DNA of 64,000 nt, from contig NZ_JAZIFY010000001.1 of NCBI RefSeq assembly GCF_036634195.1, positions 2,056,501 through 2,120,500 of the forward strand, written 5' to 3'. The DNA comes from Streptomyces sp. P9-A4. GTDB taxonomy: Bacteria; Actinomycetota; Actinomycetes; Streptomycetales; Streptomycetaceae. Both the position numbers and the translations under genes were made by a program. Positions 16,703 to 26,238 of this stretch are shown here, piece by piece (position 1 is the first letter of the stretch; each line of letters opens with the position of its first letter). The notes beneath the pieces were generated by a model. That model searched no databases. It saw only the letters and a program-made list of their open reading frames with translations, and had not been told where the DNA came from.

Positions 16703-17902
16703 CTACGACTTGCGCAGCAGGGTCACCACCGCCGCACCGCCCAGCCCGATGTTGTGCGCGAGCCCGACGCGCGCCCCCGAGACCTGTCGCGCGCCCGCCT
16801 CGCCCCGTAGCTGCCAGACGAGTTCGGCGGCCTGCGCGAGCCCGGTCGCGCCCAGCGGGTGGCCCTTGGAGATGAGGCCGCCGGAGGGGTTCACCACCCA
16901 GCGCCCGCCGTACGTGGTGGCGCCGGACTCGACGAGTTTGCCGGAGGCGCCCTCCTCGCACATGCCGAGCGCCTCGTAGGTGAGGAGTTCGTTGATGGAG
17001 AAGCAGTCGTGGAGCTCGATCACGTCGACGTCCTCGATGCCGAGCCCGGAGCGCTCGTAGACCTGCCGGGCGGCGGCCAGCGACATCGGGCGGCCGACAG
17101 CGTCGATGCAGGAGCCGGAGGCGAAGGACTCCTCGGTGTCGGTGGTCATCGCCTGCGCGGCGATCTCCACCGCCCGGTCCCGCAGACCGTGCTCGTCGAC
17201 GAAGCGCTCGGAGACGACGAGGGCCGCCGCCGCGCCGTCGGAGGTGGGCGAGCACTGGAGCTTGGTGAGCGGCCGGTGGACGGTCTTCGCGGCGAGGATC
17301 TCGTCGACCGTGTAGACGTCCTGGAACTGGGCGTTGGGGTTGTTCGCGGAGTGCTGGTGGTTCTTGGCGCCGACGGCCGCGAGCTGTACCTCGGTCGTCC
17401 CGTACCGCTCCATGTGCTCGCGGGCGGCGTTGCCGAAGATCTGCGCGGTGGGCGGGGACATCTCGAAGCCGTGGGTCGCGGCCATGATCCCGTAGTGCCG
17501 GGCGACCGGCGAGGTCGCGAAGTCCCCCGCGCCCGCCGAGCCGCCGCCGCCGAGCGAGCCCCGCGCCATCTTCTCGAAGCCGACGGCGAGGACGCAGTCC
17601 GCGATGCCGCCCTCGACGAACTGGCGGGCGGTCATGAGGGCGGTGGAGCCGGTGGCGCAGTTGTTGTTGAGGTTGTAGACGGGGATGCCGGTCAGCCCGA
17701 GTTCGTACACGGCGCGCTGTCCCGCGGTGGAGGCCTGGAAGCAGTAGCCGACGGCGGCCTGCTCCACGCGCGCGTAGGGCACGCCCGCGTCGGCGAGGGC
17801 CGCGGTGCCGGCCTCCCGGACCATGTCCCAGTACTGCCAGTCCCGGGTCTCCGGCTTCTCGAACTTGGTCATCCCGACGCCGACCACGTACGCCTTGCTC
17901 AT
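16703..17902 (-). CDS. Lipid-transfer protein / thiolase-fold enzyme (Ltp/SCP-x thiolase type)
   Basis: 399 residues starting [20 protein letters not shown]. It has the thiolase fold of the SCP-x / Ltp group: active-site Cys in [15 protein letters not shown] near residue 85, [17 protein letters not shown] near residue 345, and the C-terminal [15 protein letters not shown]. In steroid-degrading actinobacteria such enzymes are retro-aldolases or thiolases for the last side-chain steps. It follows the fused acyl-CoA dehydrogenase by 13 bp on the same transcript, whose promoter carries a perfect KstR-type site. No DUF35 (OB-fold) partner, needed by aldolase-type Ltp enzymes, is adjacent, so thiolase activity or a remote partner is possible. 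Confidence 0.9.
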   Translation of the reverse strand: MSKAYVVGVGMTKFEKPETRDWQYWDMVREAGTAALADAGVPYARVEQAAVGYCFQASTAGQRAVYELGLTGIPVYNLNNNCATGSTALMTARQFVEGGIADCVLAVGFEKMARGSLGGGGSAGAGDFATSPVARHYGIMAATHGFEMSPPTAQIFGNAAREHMERYGTTEVQLAAVGAKNHQHSANNPNAQFQDVYTVDEILAAKTVHRPLTKLQCSPTSDGAAAALVVSERFVDEHGLRDRAVEIAAQAMTTDTEESFASGSCIDAVGRPMSLAAARQVYERSGLGIEDVDVIELHDCFSINELLTYEALGMCEEGASGKLVESGATTYGGRWVVNPSGGLISKGHPLGATGLAQAAELVWQLRGEAGARQVSGARVGLAHNIGLGGAAVVTLLRKS

Positions 17903-17915
17903 CTTCTGTTCCCCC

Positions 17916-20210
17916 TCAGTCTCGCGGCAGGCCGAGCAGCCGCTCGGCGACGACATTGAGCTGTACCTGTGTGGTGCCGCCCGCGATGGTGAGGCAGCGC
18001 GACATCAGCATTCCGTGGACGGCGCGTTCGCCGGGGCCCTCGCGCACGGCGCCCTCGGGGCCGAGGAGTTCGAGGGTGAGTTCGGCAAGGCGCTGCTGGT
18101 GGAGGGTCTGGACGAGCTTGCGGACGCTGGCACCCGCGCCCGGTTCGAGCCCGGACACCTGGAGCAGGGTGGTGCGCAGGCCGATGCACGCGAGCGCGTG
18201 CGCCTCCGCGAGCAGGGCGCCGATCCGTACGCGTACGGAACTGTCCTGCGGGGCGGCCCGTTCGATGAGCGCTTCGAGGCCGGTGTCGAAGGCGACCTGG
18301 TCGGCCATGTGGACGCGTTCGTTGCCGAGGGTGTTGCGGGCGACCCGCCAGCCGTCGTTCACCTCGCCCACGACGGCGTCGGCGGGGAGGAGCGCGTCGT
18401 CGAACCAGACCTCGTTGAAGAGGGAGTCCCCGGTGATCTCCTTGAGCGGCCGGATGTCGATGCCGGGGGTGTTCCGCATGTCGACGAGGAAGTAGGTGAG
18501 GCCCTGGTGCTTGGGGGCGGTGGGGTCGGTGCGGGCGAGCAGGATGCCGTGGTGGGCCCACTGGGCGGCGCTCGTCCACACCTTCTGGCCGTTGATCCGC
18601 CAGCGCCCGTCCTCGGCGCGTTCGGCGCGGGTGCGGAGGGAGGCCAGGTCGGAGCCGGCGCCGGGCTCGGAGAAGAGCTGGCACCAGAGGCGTTCGCCGC
18701 GCAGGGTCGGGGCGAGGTGCTCCTCCTGCTGGGCGGGGGTGCCGTGGGCGAGCAGCGAGGGTACGACCCAGGTGGCGATGCCGAGCCCGGAGACCTTGAT
18801 GCCGGCCTCGTCCAGTTCCCGCTGGACGGCGAGCTGCTGGAGCGGCCCGGCGCCGAGTCCGTACGGCTCCGGGAGGTGCGGGGCGGCGTAGCCGGTGGGG
18901 ACGAGGGCGCGGCGGGCGGCGGCCGGGTCGAGTCCGGCGGCGGGGGCGACGGCCTCGCGGGCCGCCGTCCGGTACGCCTCGGCCTCGGGCGGCAGGTCGA
19001 GACGGAGACCGCGCCGGACCCCCGCGACGGCGTGCCGGAGCCCGGCGAGCCGGTGGTGGTCGCCGGTGCCGAGGAGCTGCCGGGCCACGAGGGCGCGCCG
19101 GAGCAGCAGGTGGGCGTCGTGCTCCCAGGTGAAGCCGGTGCCGCCGAGGATCTGGATGCAGTCCTTGGCGCAGCTGTAGGAGGTGTCGAGGGCGGTGGCG
19201 GCGGCGAGGGCGGCGGTGAGGGAGCGGGGGCCGTCGTGGTCGGCGCCGCTGCCGGGGCCGATGTCGCCGCCCTGGCTGCCGGGCCCGTCGTGGTCCTCTT
19301 CCTCGCCGGGGCTCGCGGCGCGGGCGGCGTCCCAGGTGAGGGCACGGGCCTGTTCGAGCCGGACGAGCATGTCGGCGCAGAGGTGCTTGACGCCCTGGAA
19401 CTGCCCGATGGGCCGTCCGAACTGTTCGCGGGTACGGGCGTGTTCGGCGGCGGTGTCGACGGCGCGGGCGGCGGTGCCGCAGGCGTCGGCGGCGAAGAGG
19501 ACGGCGGCGAGGTCCTGGACGAGCGCGGTGACGGCGGCGGTGTCGGTGACGTGGCCAGGGGTGTGGCCGGGGGCGCTTTCGGCGCCCCCGAGGGTGAGTT
19601 CACGGGCGGCGGGGACGTGCGCGGCGCGGGCGGTGACCTCGGCGGTGGGCCGGGTCGGGTCGGCGCTCTCGTGGGGCCGGACGGTGAGGCCGTCGGTGTC
19701 GACGGCGAGCCAGACGCTGCCGTCGGCGGTGGCGGCCCGCAGGATCACGAGGTCGGCCTGTGCGCCGCCGAGGACGGGGGGCGCGGCGCCGTCGAGGAGG
19801 TGGCCGCTCGCGGTACGGACGGCGGTGAGGGTGCCGGTGCCGCCGAAGGCGACGGCGCCGATGCGTTCCCCGCTCGCGAGGGCGGCGGCCAGTTCTCCCT
19901 GTCCGGCGCGGTGCAGCAGCGCGGCGGCGAGCGTGGAGGAGAGGAAGGGCCCGGGGAGCAGGGCCCGCGCGGCCTCCTCGACGACGACGGCGAGGTCGAC
20001 GAGATCGCCGCCTCCTCCCCCGCACTCCTCGGGCAGATGGATCCCGAGGAGCCCCTGCCCGGCGGCGGCGTCCCAGTACGCCGGCCGTCCGAGCCCGGCG
20101 TCGGGAACGTCCAGGTGCTTGCGCACCTCCTCGGGAGGTACGGCCCGGCTGAGCCAGCCCCGAACGGCTCGGGCGAGCTCCCGCTGTTCATGCGTGATGG
20201 CGATGCCCAT
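17916..20210 (-). CDS. Fused double acyl-CoA dehydrogenase (FadE34-like)
   Basis: 764 residues, twice the length of a normal acyl-CoA dehydrogenase. The first half (about 1-350) has [20 protein letters not shown] and [20 protein letters not shown]. The second half (about 370-764) has [40 protein letters not shown] and ends [19 protein letters not shown]. Fused dehydrogenases of this layout include mycobacterial FadE34, which acts on sterol side-chain CoA thioesters. An Asp/Gly-rich insertion near residue 290, with DHDGP repeated, looks like a lineage-specific loop. It is the first gene of an operon with the Ltp-type thiolase. The ATG lacks a Shine-Dalgarno, and a KstR-type site lies only 12 bp upstream. 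Confidence 0.92.
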   Translation of the reverse strand: MGIAITHEQRELARAVRGWLSRAVPPEEVRKHLDVPDAGLGRPAYWDAAAGQGLLGIHLPEECGGGGGDLVDLAVVVEEAARALLPGPFLSSTLAAALLHRAGQGELAAALASGERIGAVAFGGTGTLTAVRTASGHLLDGAAPPVLGGAQADLVILRAATADGSVWLAVDTDGLTVRPHESADPTRPTAEVTARAAHVPAARELTLGGAESAPGHTPGHVTDTAAVTALVQDLAAVLFAADACGTAARAVDTAAEHARTREQFGRPIGQFQGVKHLCADMLVRLEQARALTWDAARAASPGEEEDHDGPGSQGGDIGPGSGADHDGPRSLTAALAAATALDTSYSCAKDCIQILGGTGFTWEHDAHLLLRRALVARQLLGTGDHHRLAGLRHAVAGVRRGLRLDLPPEAEAYRTAAREAVAPAAGLDPAAARRALVPTGYAAPHLPEPYGLGAGPLQQLAVQRELDEAGIKVSGLGIATWVVPSLLAHGTPAQQEEHLAPTLRGERLWCQLFSEPGAGSDLASLRTRAERAEDGRWRINGQKVWTSAAQWAHHGILLARTDPTAPKHQGLTYFLVDMRNTPGIDIRPLKEITGDSLFNEVWFDDALLPADAVVGEVNDGWRVARNTLGNERVHMADQVAFDTGLEALIERAAPQDSSVRVRIGALLAEAHALACIGLRTTLLQVSGLEPGAGASVRKLVQTLHQQRLAELTLELLGPEGAVREGPGERAVHGMLMSRCLTIAGGTTQVQLNVVAERLLGLPRD

Positions 20211-20221
20211 GCGCGGCAGAC

Positions 20222-20235
20222 TAGAACACGTTCCA
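20222..20235. promoter_or_regulatory. KstR-type operator
   Basis: TAGAACACGTTCCA fits TNNAACNNGTTNNA at all defined positions. It lies 12 bp before the ATG of the fused acyl-CoA dehydrogenase, where binding would block transcription start or elongation. Confidence 0.78.
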
Positions 20236-20237
20236 TT

Positions 20238-20252
20238 CTGACGGAAGGTCAG
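20238..20252. promoter_or_regulatory. Second-motif palindrome next to KstR-type site
   Basis: CTGACGGAAGGTCAG, one mismatch from a perfect CTGACG-N3-CGTCAG palindrome, two bases from the KstR-type site. The two elements are too close for independent occupancy on the same helix face, suggesting dual or competing control. Confidence 0.6.
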
Positions 20253-20264
20253 ATACGCGGCGGG

Positions 20265-20807
20265 TTACGGGAGGAGGTCGGCGTTCACGACGGCGAGGGC
20301 GGCTTCGCCTTCGGCGAAGAGGGTGGTCAGGTCCTGGGGGGTGGCGTGCGGGGCTGCGGCGTGTTCGAGGAGCAGGACCGGCTGGGGTTCGCCGTCATGT
20401 TCGGCCGGGTGGAAGTCCGTGGCCAGCTCCCGGGTCAGCAGGACGAGCCGGTCGGCGTCGAGCGGGTCGGACGGCAGCGCGTCCAGGGAGGCCCGTACGT
20501 CGTCCGGGGGCGAGTGGAGGTCGTGGGCCAGCACGTCGCGACGGGCGAGCAGCGTCACGGAGAGCCGGTCGGCGGTCCGTCCGTAGCGCGCGACCAGGTC
20601 TTCCCGCAGCAGGTAGAAGACACCCTCCTCGCCTTCGTGCCCCCGGTTCAGGAGGAGACGGACCAGGCGCTCGCCGGGCTCGGCGGAGTTCTGGTCGAGA
20701 CCGAGGATCACCTCCCGCCCCTCGGGATCGAGGGAGGGGACCGCGCCGATCCACATGTGTGCCAAGTCGGCCTGGGCGGCCGGGTCCTGCGTGTCGTCCG
20801 TCGTCAT
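20265..20807 (-). CDS. Hypothetical cytosolic protein
   Basis: About 180 residues from MTTDDTQDPAAQADLAHMWI. It is acidic and Leu-rich, with no signal peptide, membrane helix or motif I recognise. Coding potential is supported by G/C third positions along the whole frame. The ribosome site is weak, so the start is uncertain; an in-frame ATG 20 codons earlier would overlap the divergent promoter. It lies just upstream of the acyl-CoA dehydrogenase operon in the same direction, but the KstR-type box in the 54-bp gap suggests a separate promoter for that operon. Confidence 0.65.
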   Translation of the reverse strand: MTTDDTQDPAAQADLAHMWIGAVPSLDPEGREVILGLDQNSAEPGERLVRLLLNRGHEGEEGVFYLLREDLVARYGRTADRLSVTLLARRDVLAHDLHSPPDDVRASLDALPSDPLDADRLVLLTRELATDFHPAEHDGEPQPVLLLEHAAAPHATPQDLTTLFAEGEAALAVVNADLLP

Positions 20808-20914
20808 GGCCAGGATCCAAGCACACGACTCCGGCACCGGAGCGGCGTTGTCAGTGGTGCATGCCACGCTGTGGGTACAGCTGATCGACCGAACACGGAG
20901 AGAGTGAGCACGCC

Positions 20915-21319
20915 ATGGGTACCTGGGACATCGGCCCCTTCGACAACGACACCGCCGCCGACTTCTCCTACCGGGTGGACGAGGCCCCGGCGGAGAAGAA
21001 GGCGGAGGTGCTGGGCGCGTCCTTCCGCGAGGTGAGGGCGAGCGGCGACGAGGACGTGGACGCGGACGTCGCCGTGGAGGCCATCGCCTCGGCCGCCCTG
21101 GTCGCGGCCCAGTGTCCGGGCGGCGACCCGGTCACCACCGCGTACGGCCCGAAGGAACCCCTGCCGCCCCTCCCGGCCGAACTCCGCCCGGAGGCCGCGG
21201 CGGCCCTGGACCGCATCCTCACCGAACCCTCCGAACTCCTCGAACTCTGGGAGGAGTCGGACGGGGAGGAGTGGAAGGCGGGCGTACGAAAGCTGCGGGC
21301 GGTGCTGACGGGGGCGTGA
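20915..21319 (+). CDS. DUF4259 domain protein
   Basis: 134 residues starting MGTWDIGPFDNDTAADFSYR, the hallmark of DUF4259. Members are small cytosolic acidic helical proteins without known function. GAGAGAG lies upstream of the ATG. It is divergent from the hypothetical gene at about 20.5 kb. Confidence 0.88.
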   Translation: MGTWDIGPFDNDTAADFSYRVDEAPAEKKAEVLGASFREVRASGDEDVDADVAVEAIASAALVAAQCPGGDPVTTAYGPKEPLPPLPAELRPEAAAALDRILTEPSELLELWEESDGEEWKAGVRKLRAVLTGA

Positions 21320-21359
21320 CCGTCGGGCCGGTCGGGGCGGGCTCCCTGCCGGGCGGGTG

Positions 21360-21785
21360 TCAGCGGGCGCCGCGCGGGCGCCGTAGGGCGACGCTTGCGA
21401 CGGTCGCTCCGACGGCGGTCGCGCCCAGGGTCAGGAGGCCCGGGTTGACCCACCACGGGACGACCTCGATGCCGTGGCACACCAGGCTCACCGGCAGTGC
21501 GCTGCTGGAGTCCGGGGAGGCCTTGATCCCCACGGCGAACCAGCACGCGTCCTCCGGGAACAGGAACGGCATGTACGACAGGCCGTACAGGTGCACCGCC
21601 CCGCCCGCGACGTATGCCGCCACCGCGACGTAGGCGGCCTTCCTCGCGGGCGAGCGCGGGGAGCGGGGCGGGGCGGGCCGGGGAAGCCCGCCGCCCCGCC
21701 GCGCCCTGACCAGCCCCACGTAGGTGATCCCCGCCCAGGCCGGCAGCCCGATGGCGAGGATCATCGTCCCTATGAGGGTCGCCAC
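21360..21785 (-). CDS. Small integral membrane protein, function unknown
   Basis: About 141 residues from a GTG start (MATLIGTMILAIGLPAWAGI) placed two bases after the stop of the DUF397 gene. Three hydrophobic helices are predicted: the N-terminus, KAAYVAVAAYVAGGAVHLYG, and the C-terminal VNPGLLTLGATAVGATVASV. Two cysteines (EDACWF, LVCHG) sit in the extracytoplasmic region. I do not recognise a family. It is translationally linked to the DUF397/XRE pair upstream. Confidence 0.6.
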   Translation of the reverse strand: MATLIGTMILAIGLPAWAGITYVGLVRARRGGGLPRPAPPRSPRSPARKAAYVAVAAYVAGGAVHLYGLSYMPFLFPEDACWFAVGIKASPDSSSALPVSLVCHGIEVVPWWVNPGLLTLGATAVGATVASVALRRPRGAR

Positions 21786-21787
21786 GG

Positions 21788-22060
21788 TCAGCGACCGAGA
21801 CGGCCCTCGGCTGCGGCGCTCACGAACTCCGCGAAGGCGGCCGGGGTGGCGAGGAAGGCGGGGCCTCCGGGGTTCTTGGAGTCCCGGACGGCGACGTGAG
21901 CGGTGAGGTCCGCGATTTCGATGCACTCGCCGCCGTTGGGGCCGCTGAACGAGGACTTGCGCCAGGCGGCGGACCCGAGTGGCGCGCACTCGATGCAGTT
22001 GCCGCCGGTGTCGCCGCTGTAGGACGACTTACGCCACCGCAGGTCCTGGCTGGTGCCCAT
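21788..22060 (-). CDS. DUF397 protein with two tandem DUF397 motifs
   Basis: 90 residues with the signature twice: LRWRKSSYSGDTGGNCIE and AAWRKSSFSGPNGGECIEIA, followed by AVRDSKNPGGPAFLATPAAF. Single-motif DUF397 proteins partner with WhiJ-type HTH regulators in streptomycetes and modulate their DNA binding. It overlaps the 3' end of the XRE regulator gene by 32 bp, so both are expressed together. Confidence 0.93.
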   Translation of the reverse strand: MGTSQDLRWRKSSYSGDTGGNCIECAPLGSAAWRKSSFSGPNGGECIEIADLTAHVAVRDSKNPGGPAFLATPAAFAEFVSAAAEGRLGR

Positions 22061-22868
22061 ACCGCTCCTTCATCACGCTTTCAATCAACACCGCCGAAGC
22101 CTCCCGAGAGAGGGCCGAGGCTTGCAGCCGAGCGTAGCTGACGGACACCTGCCGAATCACTTGGGAATTGGCGGTCATGTGGGCCGAGTCGTAGCTCTCC
22201 GAATAAAGGATGTCGGGGTCGTCCTCGAAGCGCAGAAGGGTGAACGAACCCAGCAGCCCCGGATGCTGACCCACCTCGAAGGGGAGCACCTGCACCTGCA
22301 CCCACTGGTGGTCACGGAAGCTCAACAGGTGGGCCAGTTGGTTCCGCATGACCTCCGCCCCGCCGATCTCCCGGTGCAGCACCCCCTCATCCAGCACCAC
22401 GCACAGCACCGGCGGAAGTTCCCGCTCCAGGATGCGCTGGCGTTCCATCCGCGCGGCCACCATCTCGTCCAGCCGTCCCGCGTTCTCGACGCTCAGCACC
22501 GCCCCGGCGTACTCCGCCGTCTGGAGCAGGCCGTAGACCAGCTGCGACTGGTACGTCGAGATGTACGTCGCCCGCGCCTCCATCTCCGCGTACGGCTGGA
22601 ACCACGTCGGGAGCTGGCTCCGCAGAACCAATCCCACGAGCCGCGAGAAGGCGCCGTCCGTCATCAGCGCGGCGTCGAGCCGTTCCGAGAACTGTCGTGT
22701 CGGGACCTTCTTCGCCGTCTCGATCTGGCCGATCAGCGAGCCCGTGCAGTAGACGATCTTGCCGAGCTGCGGCTGGTTGAGTCCGGCCTCCTCTCTCAGA
22801 CGGCGGAGTTCCGATCCGTAGTAGTCCAGCGGCGACGCGCTCGGATCCAGGCTACGAATGTTGACCAA
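22029..22868 (-). CDS. XRE-type HTH regulator with DUF5753 (WhiJ-like)
   Basis: 279 residues. The N-terminal helix-turn-helix spans LRRLREEAGLNQPQLGKIVY and GSLIGQIETAKKVPT. The rest is the DUF5753 domain: QSQLVYGLLQTAEYAGAVL, MERQRILERE, VVLDEGVLHREIGGAEVMRN and the conserved VQVLPFEVGQHPGLLGSFTL. The start is a TTG preceded by GGGGGTGA seven bases upstream; the much longer open frame upstream overlaps a divergent gene and is not coding. It forms the classic WhiJ-type set with DUF397 and the divergent ATP-binding gene, systems linked to control of differentiation. Confidence 0.93.
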   Translation of the reverse strand: MVNIRSLDPSASPLDYYGSELRRLREEAGLNQPQLGKIVYCTGSLIGQIETAKKVPTRQFSERLDAALMTDGAFSRLVGLVLRSQLPTWFQPYAEMEARATYISTYQSQLVYGLLQTAEYAGAVLSVENAGRLDEMVAARMERQRILERELPPVLCVVLDEGVLHREIGGAEVMRNQLAHLLSFRDHQWVQVQVLPFEVGQHPGLLGSFTLLRFEDDPDILYSESYDSAHMTANSQVIRQVSVSYARLQASALSREASAVLIESVMKERYGHQPGPAVA

Positions 22869-22952
22869 GGTGTGGTCACCCCCAAGCTCACGCGGTGAGG
22901 CGTTGTGTTCAGGCCGTAGCCGAGCGTAACGAAGACCGACCACTCTGGTGGC

Positions 22953-23360
22953 ATGAATCAGGCAACAGACCTCTACCCTGCGGCCCTTGCCACGAGCTAC
23001 CGCATGGCCTTCACCGTCGGTGAGCACTCCGCCGGTCACATGCGCCGCATCCTGCGCATGTTCCTCACGCGTTGGGGACTCGGCCACCTGTCCGACCCCG
23101 GCGGCCTCGCCCTCACCGAACTCGTCGCCAACGTCGTCCGGCACGTGCCCGGCCGCCGCTGCTCCGTGCTCATCCTGCGCGAGCCGTACGGGCTCCGGGT
23201 CGAGGTCTCGGACGAGGTGCCCGGGGCCGTGTACGCGAAGGTTCCCGCGCCGCTGGACGAGGGCGGGCGGGGGCTCGTCCTCGTGGAGGCCGTGACGGAC
23301 CGGTGGGGGGTCGACGAACGGGCCGACGGGAAGAAGGTGTGGTTCGAGTGCGACGCGTAG
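22953..23360 (+). CDS. ATP-binding anti-sigma-like protein (HATPase_c, AbaA/RsbW type)
   Basis: 135 residues with a GHKL ATPase fold. The N-box-like GGLALTELVANVVRHV is near residue 50 and the glycine-rich lid DEGGRGLVLVEAVTDRWG near residue 105. Such single-domain ATPases act as anti-sigma kinases or as partners of WhiJ/DUF397 modules. It is divergently transcribed from the XRE/DUF397 genes with an 84-bp shared promoter region. Confidence 0.9.
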   Translation: MNQATDLYPAALATSYRMAFTVGEHSAGHMRRILRMFLTRWGLGHLSDPGGLALTELVANVVRHVPGRRCSVLILREPYGLRVEVSDEVPGAVYAKVPAPLDEGGRGLVLVEAVTDRWGVDERADGKKVWFECDA

Positions 23361-23406
23361 GGCACGATGGGCGCCCGTACCCCCGTACCCGCCAGTAGGA
23401 GTCACC

Positions 23407-24036
23407 ATGTCCGTGCCCGCGCCCGAGATCCTTGCCGCCTTCGAGGCCGCGAAGGGCTTCATGCCCGTCGGGGAGGGGATCGCCCTGTACGAGGCGGCCG
23501 GCGAGGCCGCGAAGCTCGGGCTGCCGCTGCTGGAGGTCGGGACGTACTGCGGGCGCTCGACGATCCTGCTCGCCGACGTGGCCCGGCAGGCCGGGACGGT
23601 CGCGGTGACCGTGGACCACCACCGGGGCAGCGAGGAGCAGCAGCCTGGCTGGGAGTACCACGACGAGACCGTGGTCGACCCCGAGGTGGGTCTCATGGAC
23701 ACCCTGCCGACCTTCCGCCGGACGCTGCGCAAGGCGGGGCTCGAGGAGTACGTGATCGCCGTCGTCGGACGGTCCCCGCAGGTCGCGAAGGTGTGGGGCG
23801 GGCAGCTCGGCCTCGTCTTCGTCGACGGCGGTCACACCGACGAGCACGCCACCAACGACTTCGAGGGCTGGGCCCCCAAGGTCGCCCCCGGGGGCCTGCT
23901 CGTCATCCACGACGTTTTCCCCGACCCGGCGGACGGCGGCCAGGCGCCGTACCGGATCTACCTCCGCGCCCTGGAGTCCGGTGACTTCGAGGAGATCTCC
24001 GTCACCGACTCCCTGCGGGTGCTGCGCCGCCGCTGA
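23407..24036 (+). CDS. Class I SAM-dependent methyltransferase (Methyltransf_24-like)
   Basis: 209 residues. SAM-binding motif I is LLEVGTYCGRSTILLADVA near residue 45; the fourth strand LGLVFVDGGHTDEHATNDFE holds the acidic pair, followed by GGLLVIHDVFPDP. This pattern belongs to the small class I methyltransferases often found with sugar or secondary-metabolite modification. AGGAGT precedes the ATG. It stands alone between the ATPase gene and a convergent membrane-protein gene; substrate unknown. Confidence 0.9.
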   Translation: MSVPAPEILAAFEAAKGFMPVGEGIALYEAAGEAAKLGLPLLEVGTYCGRSTILLADVARQAGTVAVTVDHHRGSEEQQPGWEYHDETVVDPEVGLMDTLPTFRRTLRKAGLEEYVIAVVGRSPQVAKVWGGQLGLVFVDGGHTDEHATNDFEGWAPKVAPGGLLVIHDVFPDPADGGQAPYRIYLRALESGDFEEISVTDSLRVLRRR

Positions 24037-24067
24037 CCGCCACCGGGGGCGGGGCGGCGGCGCGGGG

Positions 24068-26074
24068 TCAGAACAGCGAGGTCACGTAGAGGCAGTTCGT
24101 GTAGCTGTAGCCCGATTCGATCTTCGCCTTGCTCGACTTGGTGTCCCCCGCCGTGGACGTGCCCGTCGCCGCCCGCTTCTGGAGGAAGTGGTAGTCGCCG
24201 ACGGGCAGCAGGAGGGTCGCCTTCGGGTACTTCGAGGACGGCCCCGTGCAGGCCTTCACCTTCCCGCCGCGCGGCACGAGCACGCTGGAGTACTTCGTGC
24301 AGGTCCCGCACGCCTTGAGGGTGACCTTGCCGGTCATCGGGCCGGTGTAGAGCAGCTCGACGGAGCCGGGCCCGTCGTTGCTCACCACCATCACCATCCG
24401 GCCCCCGCCGGGCACCTCGGCCGGCGGGAGGCTCTTGCCCGCCTCCGGCTCCTCCTCCGCAATCTCGGCGGCGATGGCGATGGAACGGGCGTGCGCGGCC
24501 TGCGGGCTGTTCGGGTAGTCCTTGGCGTACTGGGTCATGGTCTTGCCCGCGTCGCCGAACTCCTTGCTCCTGAACTGGAAGGTCCCGCAGGAGAAGTCGC
24601 CCTTCTGGACCGCCGACGCGGCCTCCTTCGTGGCGCCTTCGACGGCGGGGTCCGTCATGTTGTCCAGGGAGGAGCGGAGCGCGCGCAGCTCGTTGGTGGT
24701 GTCGCAGGGGGCGGCCCCGCCGGTGAGCGCGGTCGTCCTGGTCTTGATCGCCGCCCGCACGGCGGGCTCGACGCGGGTCGCGTGGACCGACTTCGGGAAG
24801 GTGTCGTACAGCGCGTTCAGGCTCTCGGAGGCGGGCGGGTTCGCCGTCTGCACGCCGAGCGCGGCCGTCCCGCACTCGTAGAGCGAGTGCGCCAGCGGCT
24901 CGTCGGTCTTGGCGGGCCGGGCGCCGAGGAGGTCCTTGTCGAAGGTGCCGGGCAGCCCGCGCAGGTGCTTGAGCGGCGCGATGGCCGCGCAGTACTCCTT
25001 CTTCTCGTACGGTCCGGAGACCGTCGTGTAGTACGCGTCGAGCCGGGCCGGAACCAGCTTCCCGGCCCGCGAACCCGCGTGCCGGATGCCGAGGTCCTGG
25101 TAGTCGGCCAGTGCCTTGCGGTAGATCGGCTCGGCCTTGTCGAAGGCCAGGCCGTCGGCGGACTTCACCAGCTCGTCGGCTGCGGCCAGACGTTCGAGCA
25201 GGGCCTGCTCCTTCGCCTCGTCGCGGGCCGCCCCGTACGCGAGCGAACCGCCGGCGGGCACGGCGAGCAGCACGAGGGCCAGCGGCAGCGCGAGCCGACG
25301 GAAGGAGTCACCGATCCGGAGGGTCGCGCGCAGTCCGCGCCGGGCGCCGTCGGCGGCGGCGAGGAGCAGGAAGACGCCGTAGCCGACGAGGAGGCCGAGG
25401 GGCACGCCGTCGACATCGGCCGGGAGGGCCATGACGAGCAGGACGGCGGTGGCGATCCAGCAGACGGCGGCGCCGATCCAGTTGCGCAGAAGGACGTAGC
25501 CGAGGCCCAGGCAGGAGAGGTTGAGCAGGCCGACCATGGCGGCCTGGGCGGGGTTCGCGTCCCCGCGCGGCGGCGTGGGCGGCGTGGGCGGCTGCCCGCC
25601 GTACCCGGGGGGCGGGCCGTATCCGGGCGGGCCGTAGCCCGGCGGCGGCCCGTAGCCGGGCGGGGCCCCGGGGGGCGGCGGCGCGGCACCGGCTCCGGCA
25701 CCGGCTCCCGCTCCTGCTCCTGCTCCTGCTCCTGCTTCCGCTCCGGACCAGCCGGGAGCGGGAGCGGCGGAAGCGGAGGCAGCCGCAGGAGCGGCACCCG
25801 CAGCGGGCGGCGCCTCCCACGGCGCGGCGGGCGGCTGCCCCGGCGTCCCGGCAGGCGGCTGCCCCAAGGCTCCGGCGGGCGGCTGCCCCGAGCCCCCGTA
25901 CCCTCCCTGTCCCGGCACCCCGCCGGTCGTCTGTCCGGGCGCCCCGGCAAGCGTCTCCCCCGGGCCCCCGCCCGGCCGCGGGTCGTACCCGCTCGATCGT
26001 GGGTCGTTCCCGCCGCCTCCGACAGGTCGGTCGGACGGTTCGGGACGTGCGTCGTTCGGTTCTTCCCCCACCAC
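24068..26074 (-). CDS. Large membrane protein with Pro/Gly-rich N-terminus
   Basis: About 668 residues. Residues 1-200 are a low-complexity cytosolic region with repeats such as QPPAGTPGQ, an alternating Ala/Gly run and PPGYGPPGYGPP. About 200-300 contain three to four membrane helices (MVGLLNLSCLGLGYVLLRNW, AVCWIATAVLLVMALPADVD, GLLVGYGVFLLLAAADGARR, LALPLALVLLAVPAGGSLAY). The remaining 380 residues are extracytoplasmic, helical and TPR-like, with eight or so cysteines probably in disulfides and a C-terminal beta-rich part. Tandem GTG codons preceded by GAGGGGG are my start; an ATG seven codons earlier is possible. Function unknown. Confidence 0.8.
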   Translation of the reverse strand: MVGEEPNDARPEPSDRPVGGGGNDPRSSGYDPRPGGGPGETLAGAPGQTTGGVPGQGGYGGSGQPPAGALGQPPAGTPGQPPAAPWEAPPAAGAAPAAASASAAPAPGWSGAEAGAGAGAGAGAGAGAGAAPPPPGAPPGYGPPPGYGPPGYGPPPGYGGQPPTPPTPPRGDANPAQAAMVGLLNLSCLGLGYVLLRNWIGAAVCWIATAVLLVMALPADVDGVPLGLLVGYGVFLLLAAADGARRGLRATLRIGDSFRRLALPLALVLLAVPAGGSLAYGAARDEAKEQALLERLAAADELVKSADGLAFDKAEPIYRKALADYQDLGIRHAGSRAGKLVPARLDAYYTTVSGPYEKKEYCAAIAPLKHLRGLPGTFDKDLLGARPAKTDEPLAHSLYECGTAALGVQTANPPASESLNALYDTFPKSVHATRVEPAVRAAIKTRTTALTGGAAPCDTTNELRALRSSLDNMTDPAVEGATKEAASAVQKGDFSCGTFQFRSKEFGDAGKTMTQYAKDYPNSPQAAHARSIAIAAEIAEEEPEAGKSLPPAEVPGGGRMVMVVSNDGPGSVELLYTGPMTGKVTLKACGTCTKYSSVLVPRGGKVKACTGPSSKYPKATLLLPVGDYHFLQKRAATGTSTAGDTKSSKAKIESGYSYTNCLYVTSLF

Positions 26075-26238
26075 GGTTCCCCCTCGTGGGTCCATGCGCG
26101 GTGGCACCCCACCGTCGCCTCTGGACACCTACCCTTCACGGTCCCGGCACACGCGTCCACCGTTATCCGGAGCCGGTGACCAACCTGGGATCTGTCTGCT
26201 ACGGGATTTCGCCGCGCACAGGGCCTAGAGTCGCCCGG

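Noticed and set aside
17805..21035. Very long plus-strand open frame opposite the acyl-CoA dehydrogenase
   Set aside because: Antisense shadow of high-GC coding DNA; the composition is Gly/Val/Glu-rich without any domain, and the minus-strand gene has clear motifs.
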